NCBI RefSeq assembly: GCF_003851685.1
Contig: NZ_CP027727.1
Span: 5,146,001-5,210,000, forward strand
DNA length: 64,000 nucleotides
Source: Pseudomonas sp. R5-89-07
GTDB taxonomy: Bacteria > Pseudomonadota > Gammaproteobacteria > Pseudomonadales > Pseudomonadaceae
Direction of reading: 5' to 3'
This document shows, piece by piece, positions 56,207 to 64,000 of this stretch. Numbering within the stretch: position 1 is the stretch's first letter; the number at the start of each line of letters is the position of its first letter. Below the pieces are notes generated by a model. The model had not been told where the DNA came from, searched no databases, and worked only from the letters and a program-made list of their open reading frames with translations. The position numbers and the translations under genes were made by a program.

Positions 56207-56686
56207 ATGAGCAAGCTTGACCGATACGACCTGAGTATTTTGGCGGAATTGCAGCGTGACGCACGGATCTCCAACCAGGAGTTGGCCGAGCGTATCGGCC
56301 TGTCGCCTTCGCCCTGCTCGCGCCGGGTCAAGCAATTGGAGGACGACGGCTACATCGCCCGTCAGGTTGCGCTGCTCGACCGCAAGATGCTGGGCCTGAG
56401 CCTGACCGCCTACGTATTGATCGGCATGGACCGGCACACCCCGGAACGTTTCGAGAATTTCGAAGCAGCCATCCGCACCCTGCCCCAGGTGCTGGAATGC
56501 AGCCTGGTGACCGGGATGGATGCCGACTATCAGTTGAAAGTGGTGGTGCCGGACATGGACCACTATCAGAAACTGCTGCTGGGCCATCTGACCCGGATTG
56601 AAGGCGTGACCAGCGTGCGTTCAAGCTTCGTACTCAACCAAGTCTTGAACAGTACCGAACTGCCCCTGACTCACCTGCGCACCTGA
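56207..56686 (+). CDS. Lrp/AsnC-family regulator
   Basis: Transcription factor of 159 aa. The N-terminal helix-turn-helix runs from KLDRYDLSILAELQRDARISNQELAERIGLSPSPCSRRVKQLEDDGYI; the C-terminal RAM (amino-acid sensing) domain spans residues 65-145. It is not the dadA-linked Lrp or BkdR by context. It is divergent from the candidate small RNA, which it might control. Its targets are unknown. Confidence 0.92.
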   Translation: MSKLDRYDLSILAELQRDARISNQELAERIGLSPSPCSRRVKQLEDDGYIARQVALLDRKMLGLSLTAYVLIGMDRHTPERFENFEAAIRTLPQVLECSLVTGMDADYQLKVVVPDMDHYQKLLLGHLTRIEGVTSVRSSFVLNQVLNSTELPLTHLRT

Positions 56687-56702
56687 GAAAATGAAATTCA
56701 AA

Positions 56703-56791
56703 TGTGGGAGGGGGCTTGCCCCCGATGGCGGTATGTCAGCCAGTACTGCACCAACTGACACTCAGCTATCGGGAGCAAGCCCCCTCCCACA
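56703..56791. repeat. REPIN (family A)
   Basis: Inverted pair between the Lrp-type gene and DUF2788; the right core is altered (GGGAGC for GGGGGC). Confidence 0.92.
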
Positions 56792-56872
56792 TTTGGATTG
56801 CACTTCGATCCAGGTCAATGTTGCGTCGGTAGCGCTGCCTTATACTGCCCGCCTGCCTTAGTAGGAAGCCCC

Positions 56873-57091
56873 ATGAACAACATCGACCCCGCCCTGTTCG
56901 AAGAATGGATGATGACCGGCCTGGTCACGATCCTGATTATCTTCATGGGTTTTATCGTCTGGGACCTGGCGAAAAAATCCAAGGCCGGGCGCTTTGGCTC
57001 GTTCATTCTGTTTTTCGTGCTGGGCCTGGGCGTGGCCGCGTTCATCATCAAGAGCGTGGTGATCGGCCTGATCGAGTCCGGCGCGTTATAA
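56873..57091 (+). CDS. DUF2788 small membrane protein
   Basis: A 72-aa protein with two transmembrane helices (about 16-36 and 47-69) joined by [12 protein letters not shown]. It matches the DUF2788 pattern, with unknown function. AGGAAG precedes the ATG at 56873. The stop codon shares a TTATAA hexamer with the stop of convergent rluE. Confidence 0.88.
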   Translation: MNNIDPALFEEWMMTGLVTILIIFMGFIVWDLAKKSKAGRFGSFILFFVLGLGVAAFIIKSVVIGLIESGAL

Positions 57092-57721
57092 GCGCGCCGG
57101 TACGGCCCTCCACTGGCCCTGGTCGAGACCTTCGATAGACCAGTCACCAATGCGCACGCGCACCAGGCGCAACGTCGGCAAGCCCACGGCTGCGGTCATG
57201 CGCCGCACCTGGCGATTACGCCCTTCACGAATCACCAGCTCCAGCCAATGGGTAGGCACGCTTTTGCGAAAGCGTACGGGCGGGTTGCGCGGCCATAAAT
57301 CCGGCTCTGTCAACGGCCGGGCTTCGGCAGGCAAGGTCATGCCGTCGTTAAGCTCCACACCGTCGCGCAGGCGTTGCAGTTGCTCTTCGGTGGGCTCGCC
57401 TTCGACCTGCACCCAGTAGGTTTTCGCCAGCTTGTGCCGGGGGTCGGCAATGCGTGCCTGCAACTGGCCGTCGTTGGTCAGCAGCAACAGGCCTTCGCTG
57501 TCACGGTCCAGGCGGCCCGCCGGATAGATACCGGGGATATCGATAAAATCCTTGAGGGTCGCGCGCCCGCCTTCGTCACTGAACTGGGTCAGCACATCGA
57601 AAGGCTTGTTGAACAGGATCAGCTTGGGCTCGGCGGGCGGCGCCTTGGCGACACGACGCGGGCCTGCATGCGGGGGTTTCACGCCAGGGCGGCGCGCATC
57701 GGGACGGGTAGGACGGGACAT
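57086..57721 (-). CDS. rluE: 23S rRNA pseudouridine synthase RluE-type
   Basis: RsuA/RluE-family enzyme of 211 aa making pseudouridine in 23S rRNA (U2457 in E. coli). It begins with a basic, disordered tail, then [13 protein letters not shown], the catalytic Asp motif [20 protein letters not shown] near residue 68 and [13 protein letters not shown]. There is no S4 domain, as expected for RluE. The ATG at 57721 is preferred to TTG at 57730. Confidence 0.92.
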   Translation of the reverse strand: MSRPTRPDARRPGVKPPHAGPRRVAKAPPAEPKLILFNKPFDVLTQFSDEGGRATLKDFIDIPGIYPAGRLDRDSEGLLLLTNDGQLQARIADPRHKLAKTYWVQVEGEPTEEQLQRLRDGVELNDGMTLPAEARPLTEPDLWPRNPPVRFRKSVPTHWLELVIREGRNRQVRRMTAAVGLPTLRLVRVRIGDWSIEGLDQGQWRAVPARL

Positions 57722-57793
57722 GGCGAACAAAACATCTAACGGTCAGGACCGACAATGCTAGTGGCCTGACCGCTAAATGACCATCCCCACCGC

Positions 57794-59266
57794 TTAGCGG
57801 AACGGCGGCTCGTCGAAGCTGCGCAGTTTGCGCGAGTGCAGCGCGTTGAGTTCGGTGCGCAACAGGTCGACAGCTTCGATGCCGATCTTCAAGTGCTGGC
57901 TGACCGCACGTTCATAAAACGCGTTGGCCGAACCGGGCAACTTGATCTCGCTGTGCAGCGGTTTATCCGACACACACAACAAGGTGCCGTACGGCACGCG
58001 CAAACGGTAGCCCTGGGCGGCGATGGTGCCGCTTTCCATGTCCACCGCCACGGCGCGCGACAGGTTGATCAACGGCCGTTCCTGGGCCCAGCGCAGCTCC
58101 CAGTTGCGGTCGTCGTAGGTCAGCACGGTGCCGGTGCGCAGGCGTTTTTTCAGCTCTTCGCCTTTTTCGCCGGTGACGTTCGCCGCCGCCTGCTGAAGCG
58201 CCAACTGCACCTCGGCCAGGGCCGGGATCGGGATGTTCGGCGGCACCACACGGTCCAGGATCCCATCGCGACGCATATAGGCGTGGGCCAGTACGTAGTC
58301 GCCGATGGTCTGGGATTGGCGCAGGCCGCCGCAGTGCCCGATCATCAGCCAGCAGTGCGGGCGCAGCACGGCGAGGTGGTCGGTGATGTTCTTGGCGTTG
58401 GACGGGCCCACGCCGATATTCACCAGGGTCACGCCGTGGCCGTCACTGGCCTGCAGGTGATAGGCCGGCATCTGGTAGCGGTGCCACACCACGCCTGCGG
58501 CAATCGCCGACGCTTCGCCGTGGACCATGCCCTTGTCGATTACCACGTTGCCCGGCAGCACCATGCGGATAAACCGTGGATCGCTGCGCAGTTGTTCCAG
58601 GCCATGCAGGATGAACTGGTCAACGTAGCGATGGTAGTTGGTCAGCAGAATCCACGGCTGCACGTGGCGCCAGTCGCTGCCGGTGTAATGCACCAAGCGG
58701 CGCAGGGAAAAGTCCACACGGGCCGCGTCGAACAGCGCCAGCGGCAACGGGTCGGTGTTTTCCCAGTCATACAGGCCGTCGGCGATGCCATCGGTGGCGG
58801 CGGACAAGTCGGTGCTGGGGAACACGCGGGCCAGGGTTGCGGCGGTCACGCCGGAGCCGGCCAGTTCGTCGCCCTGCTCCACCACGTACGGGTAAGGAAT
58901 GTTCTGCTGACTGACGCCCACTTCCACCGTCACGGTGAAGTCGTGCATCAGCGGCACCAGTTGCTCCAGCAGGTATTTACGGAAGGCAGCCGGATGGGTG
59001 ACGGTTACGCTGTAGGTACCCGGCAGCTGCACTTTGGCATAGGCCCGGGTGGTCTGTGGGACTTCGCCGTGGCAGTGGTAAGTCAGGCGCAGTTCCGGGT
59101 AGCGAAACAACGCGCGTTGTTCGGCGTCGGGTTCGACGCGGTCCTTGAGGTACTGCTTGAGGGCTTGATTGAGCGCGCCGGTCGCACGCTCATGCAGAGC
59201 GGCCAGCCGGTCCACGGCCTCTTCAGCGGTTTGAACGACAACAAAAGCTTCGGTCACGGTAAGCAT
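57794..59266 (-). CDS. amn: AMP nucleosidase
   Basis: Enzyme of 490 aa that splits AMP into adenine and ribose 5-phosphate, helping to set adenylate pools. The N-terminal AMN domain covers residues 1-180. The phosphorylase-like domain holds VNIGVGPSNAKNITDHLAVLRPHCWLMIGHCGGLR near 285 and the VDMESGTIAAQGYR segment near 405. Placement before the AidB-like gene and ladS matches PA3970. Confidence 0.95.
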   Translation of the reverse strand: MLTVTEAFVVVQTAEEAVDRLAALHERATGALNQALKQYLKDRVEPDAEQRALFRYPELRLTYHCHGEVPQTTRAYAKVQLPGTYSVTVTHPAAFRKYLLEQLVPLMHDFTVTVEVGVSQQNIPYPYVVEQGDELAGSGVTAATLARVFPSTDLSAATDGIADGLYDWENTDPLPLALFDAARVDFSLRRLVHYTGSDWRHVQPWILLTNYHRYVDQFILHGLEQLRSDPRFIRMVLPGNVVIDKGMVHGEASAIAAGVVWHRYQMPAYHLQASDGHGVTLVNIGVGPSNAKNITDHLAVLRPHCWLMIGHCGGLRQSQTIGDYVLAHAYMRRDGILDRVVPPNIPIPALAEVQLALQQAAANVTGEKGEELKKRLRTGTVLTYDDRNWELRWAQERPLINLSRAVAVDMESGTIAAQGYRLRVPYGTLLCVSDKPLHSEIKLPGSANAFYERAVSQHLKIGIEAVDLLRTELNALHSRKLRSFDEPPFR

Positions 59267-59347
59267 CCTGTGTTCTGGACTTGCAGGCCTTTATCTTGCC
59301 TGTATCCCTGCCTCACTGAAACATCAGAGTTGGAATGCTTTCAATAA

Positions 59348-59438
59348 TGTGGGAGGGGGCTTGCCCCCGATGCCGGTGTGTCAGCCACCAGATGTATTGG
59401 CTGACACACCGCTATCGGGGGCAAGCCCCCTCCCACAT
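59348..59438. repeat. REPIN (family A)
   Basis: Complete inverted pair between the tandem genes aidB-like and amn. Confidence 0.93.
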
Positions 59439-59448
59439 GGGTTCGTGT

Positions 59449-61095
59449 TCAGGCAGGTGTTGAGCGGGCGACAAGGGCTTGCACATCCACCCCGCGCGGC
59501 AAGGCGCCATAGACCCGCCCCGACGACTCGCCCAGGCGACTGGCAATAAACCCATCACTGACCGCTGCATTGCCCGCCTCCAGCAACAGCTTGGCCTGCA
59601 GCGCCAGGGCAATATCCTCGGTCAGCTGGCGGGCGCGGTACTGAATATCCTGAGTGTCCATGAACGCCGACTTCAACCGCTCGATGTGCCGCGCCAGTCG
59701 CTGGTCGCCCTGTCCATCGCCGAGTTCGACAAACAACGCTTCCAAAACACCTGGCTCTTTCGACAAGGCCCGCAGTACGTCCAGGCATTGCACGTTGCCG
59801 GAGCCTTCCCACGTCGAATTCACCGGCGCCTCACGGTATAGACGCGGCAGGATGCTGTCCTCCACATAACCGGCGCCGCCCATGCATTCGGCGGCTTCGT
59901 TGATCATGGCGGGCGCCCGCTTGCAGATCCAATACTTGCCCACCGCCGTCACCAGCCGGGCGAATTTGGCTTCCTGTTCATTGCCCAGGTGATCCAGCGC
60001 CCGGCCCATGCGCAGGCACAGGGCCAGGGCCGCTTCGCTTTCCAGGGCCAGGTCGGCCAGCACGTTCTGCATCAGCGGCTGCTCGCTCAGCACGCGGCCG
60101 CCCACCGAGCGATGGGCACAGTGATGGCTCGCCTGGGTCAATGCCTGGCGCATCAGCGCGCTGGAGCCGACCATGCAATCGAAGCGGGTCATGGCGACCA
60201 TCTCGATGATCGTCGGTACGCCGCGCCCCTCTTCACCGATCATCCAGGCCAGAGCGCCACGGAACTCCACTTCGCTGGAGGCGTTGGAGCAGTTGCCCAG
60301 CTTGTTCTTCAAACGCTGGATGTAGAACTCGTTGCGCGTGTCATCCGGGCGATGCCGGGGCAGCAGGAAACAGGTCAGGCCCTTGTCGGTCTGCGCCAAG
60401 GTGAGGAAGCCGTCGCACATCGGCGCCGAGCAGAACCACTTGTGCCCCACCAGTTCGTAGGCTTGCCCCGGGCCGCCCGCGCCCACCGGGTAGGCGCGGG
60501 TAGTGTTGGCGCGCACGTCGGTGCCGCCCTGCTTCTCGGTCATGGCCATGCCGATGGTGGCACCGGCCTTGTGGGCAATGCCGACGTTGCGCGGGTCGTA
60601 TTGGGTGTTGAGAATCTTCGGCAGCCAGAGGTCCGCCAGGTCCGGTTGCAACCGCAGGGCCGGGACGCAGGCGAAGGTCATGGTCAGCGGGCACCCGCTG
60701 CCGGCTTCGGCCTGGCTGTGCAGGTAGGTCATCGCGGCGCGCGCCACATGGGCGCCGGATTGCGGATGGGCCCACGGCAGCGACGGCAGGCCATGCTCGA
60801 CGGCGGTGCGCATCAGCTCGTGATAGGCGGGATGAAACTCCACCAGATCAATCCTGTGACCATAACGGTCATGGCTGTTGAACACCGGCTTGTGCTGGTT
60901 GGCCAGGAACCCGGCCTCCATCAAAGGCCCGCCGGCCAGCGCACCATAGGCATCGATACGCGACTCGGCCCAGCCGGCGCCAAAGCGACGCGCCCACTCT
61001 TGCAGGGGCAGGTCGATGCGGTACAGGTTGATACCGTCCAGGGACGGTGGCTGGTTGGTGACGTCGTGGGTTTCGGCAAACCGGTGCAGGTTCAT
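59449..61095 (-). CDS. AidB-like acyl-CoA dehydrogenase
   Basis: FAD dehydrogenase of 548 aa of the AidB branch. The N-terminal extension (THDVTNQPPSLDGINLYRIDLPLQEW) is typical of AidB and carries the THEV-like start. Further motifs are AMTEKQGGTDVRANTT near residue 188 and EAAECMGGAGYVEDSILPRLYREAPVNSTWEGSGNVQ near 400. E. coli AidB binds DNA and protects against alkylation, and its true substrate is unclear. It corresponds by position to PA3972. Confidence 0.9.
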   Translation of the reverse strand: MNLHRFAETHDVTNQPPSLDGINLYRIDLPLQEWARRFGAGWAESRIDAYGALAGGPLMEAGFLANQHKPVFNSHDRYGHRIDLVEFHPAYHELMRTAVEHGLPSLPWAHPQSGAHVARAAMTYLHSQAEAGSGCPLTMTFACVPALRLQPDLADLWLPKILNTQYDPRNVGIAHKAGATIGMAMTEKQGGTDVRANTTRAYPVGAGGPGQAYELVGHKWFCSAPMCDGFLTLAQTDKGLTCFLLPRHRPDDTRNEFYIQRLKNKLGNCSNASSEVEFRGALAWMIGEEGRGVPTIIEMVAMTRFDCMVGSSALMRQALTQASHHCAHRSVGGRVLSEQPLMQNVLADLALESEAALALCLRMGRALDHLGNEQEAKFARLVTAVGKYWICKRAPAMINEAAECMGGAGYVEDSILPRLYREAPVNSTWEGSGNVQCLDVLRALSKEPGVLEALFVELGDGQGDQRLARHIERLKSAFMDTQDIQYRARQLTEDIALALQAKLLLEAGNAAVSDGFIASRLGESSGRVYGALPRGVDVQALVARSTPA

Positions 61096-61163
61096 GACGG
61101 GCCTCCTGGAAAAAGGCCACGTGACGCCGAGGCCCTGATTTCAGTTAAGCACCGTCACAACCC

Positions 61164-63563
61164 TTAAAAAAGTGGCATACGCGCCGAATGTTCGGCGCTT
61201 TCGCCCTCAGGCGGGCACAGCACGAGACGCTCCAGCGCAGCCTGCAGGGCCTCGAAACGCACCGGCTTGGCCAAGTGTTCGCTCATGCCGATGCCATGGC
61301 AACGCTCACGGTCAGCGGTATTGAGCGCCGTGCTCAGGCCGATCACCGGTAACTCAGCGCAGCCCGGCAAGGCGCGAATCTGACAGCACAACGAGAAGCC
61401 ACCTTCGGGGACATCCAGCACCACCGCATCGAAGCTGTGATCCTGCAGGGTTGCCAATGCAGCCGGGCCACCGTCCACGGCCTTCACCCGATAACCCAGC
61501 TTGAGCAGCATGCCCCGCACCGCCAGTTGCGCCACGCTGTTGTCATCCACCAGCAGCACCGTGCATTCCTGCGGCGCTCGTTGTGCAGGCAGCCCCTGCG
61601 CGGCCGGCTTCGGTTCGGGCGGGACCGTCTTGACGTCCATTTCCAGCTGGAAGCGACTGCCCTTGCGTGGCTCTGAATGATGGGTGAGGCGCCCGCCCAC
61701 CAGCTCGATCAACTGCCTGCAAATCGCCAGGCCAATGCCCAGGCCACCGTATTCGCGGGTCATCGAGCCATCGAGCTGGAAGAAGCGCTGGTACAGCGTG
61801 GCCTCGTCCAGGAAGGCGAAGCCGATGCCGGTATCGGTCACGATAAAGCTCAGGCGCAATTCGCCATCTGGCTGGGGAACCCCTACCACGCGCAAGCGCA
61901 CGGCGCCGTGGTGGGTGAATTTGAATGCGTTGTCCAGCAAGCAATCCAGGCACTGGATCAGCTTGTCGGCGTCGCCGATCACGCGGTCCGGCACGGCATC
62001 GGCAACGTCTACGGAAAACTCCAGGCCCTTGGCCTGGGCACTGGTGGTGAACTGTTGACGCAGGCTTTCAAGCGCGCCGCGCAAGCCGAACACCTGCGGT
62101 CGGGCAGCCAGGCGGCCGGCCTGCAACTCGGTCAGGGTGAGGATGCCGTTGACCATGCGCATCATGTCCCGCGCCGAGCCTGCGGCAGTTTGCTGGTACT
62201 GCGCCAGGTCATCGTCCAGAGGCACGGTTTGCATTAGTTCAAGGGAGCCGATCACGCCGTTCATCGGCGTGCGTAATTCGTGGGTCAAGGTAGCGAGAAA
62301 TTCATCCTTGAGTCGATTGCTGCGGGCCAGTTGCTGGTTGAGCACTTCGAGCTTCTGGCTGGCGTCGAACAGGATCTGCGCCTGCTGCTCACGCATACCG
62401 TTGATACGGTCGGCCAGGGCCAGGGACAGCAGCGCGACTTCGATGGCCGAGCCGATCTGACTGGCATACATGGTGAGGAATACGTTGGGCAAATAGCCCA
62501 GCACCATCAGCGTATTGACCACCCCGCCGAGCAAGAACGCCGACCATGCGATGATGAAATAGCGCGCCATGCGCTGCCCGCAATACCAGGCCTTGATCGC
62601 CGCCACGAAGATGGTCACGGTAAACACCAGCGCCAGCGCAGTGGCCAGGCGCAGCGCCACCGCGTAGCTGGTCAACAGCGCCAGCACCATGACCAACCCG
62701 CCACAGGCCGCCAGCGCCAGCAGGATGCGGTCGAGCCAGCGGCTGTGTTGCGCGGTGTGCAGGAAGCTGCGCGCGAACAGGCTGCCGAACAAGGCCGCCG
62801 AGCCAATCAGGAACGGCACCGCCGCGTTCGCCCACCACGGGTTGTTCGGCCAGAAGTACTCCACGGCCACGCCATTGACCGACAGTTGGTACAGGCCGAA
62901 CGAGGCGATATAGAGGATGTAATAGAGGTAGCTGGTGTCGCGTACGCTCAAATAAATAAACAGGTTATAGACCAGCATGCCCAGCAACACGCCGTAGATA
63001 GCACCCAGCACATACAGGCGCAGCGGCTGTTCTTCCATATAGGCGGTGCCTGCCCAGAGGGTCAACGGCGCCTGGATCGAGCCTTGGCTCTGGAGGCGCA
63101 GGTAGACCGTCTGCTGCTGGTCGGGCACGAAGTTGAGCTTGAACAGATAGTTGCTCTGGCGCACCTCACGGCTGGAAAACGGTAACGCACTACCGGTGCG
63201 GGTTGTGAGTCGATAGTTGCCGGTGCCGTCGTTCTGGTACAGGTCCAGGCGATTGAGCGGCGGGTAAGCCAGTTCCAGAAACCAGGTACGCGGGGAGCGA
63301 GGGTCAACGGCGGTGTAATGCAGGTCGACCTTCAACCAGAACACCGAGTGCGAATAACCGGCATTGAGGGTGGGCTTGTCATGAGCCCTGAATTGGGTCG
63401 CATACGCGGGGGAAGTGACATCGGCGATGGTGAGGTTGCCGGTCGGGTCTTCGAGCACTTGCATGACTCGGCCCAGTGGCAGGCTTCGGGTACTCTGATT
63501 GAACTCGACGGCGCCGGCCAGCAGCGGCAGACCGCACAATAATAAAATCAGCAAATAGCGCAT
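61164..63563 (-). CDS. ladS: LadS hybrid sensor histidine kinase
   Basis: Membrane sensor kinase of 799 aa. The signal peptide (MRYLLILLLCGLPLLAGA) is followed by a periplasmic 7TMR-DISMED2 domain (residues about 30-170) and seven helices (180-380). A HisKA domain with His428 (LTHELRTPMNG), an ATPase domain (DNAFKF, DTGIGF, GGLGIGLAI) and a receiver with Asp717 (VVLDVPEGG) and Lys in HLAKPV follow. In P. aeruginosa LadS (PA3974, 795 aa) activates the GacS/GacA-RsmYZ pathway and favours biofilm. Neighbours aidB-like and thiD match. Confidence 0.93.
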   Translation of the reverse strand: MRYLLILLLCGLPLLAGAVEFNQSTRSLPLGRVMQVLEDPTGNLTIADVTSPAYATQFRAHDKPTLNAGYSHSVFWLKVDLHYTAVDPRSPRTWFLELAYPPLNRLDLYQNDGTGNYRLTTRTGSALPFSSREVRQSNYLFKLNFVPDQQQTVYLRLQSQGSIQAPLTLWAGTAYMEEQPLRLYVLGAIYGVLLGMLVYNLFIYLSVRDTSYLYYILYIASFGLYQLSVNGVAVEYFWPNNPWWANAAVPFLIGSAALFGSLFARSFLHTAQHSRWLDRILLALAACGGLVMVLALLTSYAVALRLATALALVFTVTIFVAAIKAWYCGQRMARYFIIAWSAFLLGGVVNTLMVLGYLPNVFLTMYASQIGSAIEVALLSLALADRINGMREQQAQILFDASQKLEVLNQQLARSNRLKDEFLATLTHELRTPMNGVIGSLELMQTVPLDDDLAQYQQTAAGSARDMMRMVNGILTLTELQAGRLAARPQVFGLRGALESLRQQFTTSAQAKGLEFSVDVADAVPDRVIGDADKLIQCLDCLLDNAFKFTHHGAVRLRVVGVPQPDGELRLSFIVTDTGIGFAFLDEATLYQRFFQLDGSMTREYGGLGIGLAICRQLIELVGGRLTHHSEPRKGSRFQLEMDVKTVPPEPKPAAQGLPAQRAPQECTVLLVDDNSVAQLAVRGMLLKLGYRVKAVDGGPAALATLQDHSFDAVVLDVPEGGFSLCCQIRALPGCAELPVIGLSTALNTADRERCHGIGMSEHLAKPVRFEALQAALERLVLCPPEGESAEHSARMPLF

Positions 63564-64000
<437 letters not shown>

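Noticed and set aside
4585..59438. REP arrays as a CRISPR
   Set aside because: The repeats are palindromic, dispersed through many intergenic gaps and not regularly spaced with unique spacers; no cas gene is present.

Overview
The window reads as chromosomal DNA of a Pseudomonas of the fluorescens group. Gene order matches several blocks I know from P. aeruginosa PAO1: morA-glyA, the yjiA/yjiX/cstA group, mapZ, radA, ankB, katB, mscL and fpr (PA4601-PA4615 region); the quinate block (PA0241-PA0245 type); and amn, an AidB-like dehydrogenase, ladS and thiD (PA3970-PA3975 region). The short repeats that fill the gaps are typical of fluorescens-group genomes. I see no rRNA or tRNA gene, prophage, insertion sequence or CRISPR array.

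Layout: 1-6.1 kb holds partial ettA, the c-di-GMP enzyme morA and glyA. 6.2-9.6 kb is a cstA-type pyruvate/peptide carrier operon with its yjiX and COG0523 GTPase partners. 9.8-18 kb holds the c-di-GMP receptor mapZ, radA, the peroxide pair katB-ankB, mscL, fpr, a LuxR solo (PpoR-like) and rlmG. 18.1-21 kb is the cyanide-insensitive oxidase operon cioAB with a 55-residue DUF2474 subunit and a perfect Anr/Fnr box. 21-30 kb holds an MFS exporter, a paoABC-type molybdenum aldehyde oxidase, a small exported protein, a purine permease with trmA, and a DUF4160/DUF2442 pair. 30.4-36.1 kb is a quinate/shikimate-to-protocatechuate module (aroQ, dehydrogenase, TetR regulator, quiC, MFS uptake). 36-57.7 kb is mostly housekeeping: an EamA carrier, ypfJ and an exported hydrolase, HAD/tesB, an HDAC-like amidohydrolase, a flavoprotein, rhlE, yedA, an exonuclease, a NYN protein, hrpB, fieF, an Lrp-type regulator and rluE. 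57.8-64 kb holds amn, the AidB-like dehydrogenase, the sensor kinase ladS and the start of thiD.

Three themes run through the window. First, c-di-GMP and Gac/Rsm lifestyle control (morA, mapZ, ladS). Second, respiration and oxidant defence (cioAB, katB-ankB, fpr). Third, plant-derived carbon use (the quinate module, whose two promoters share two sequence motifs).

The best leads for something not yet described are: (a) a structured, terminator-ended transcript candidate on the minus strand at about 55.89-56.15 kb; (b) the duplicated double-operator arrangement in the quinate module; and (c) the strict placement of three REPIN families, with one at every convergent gene junction wider than 35 bp and two inside operons.
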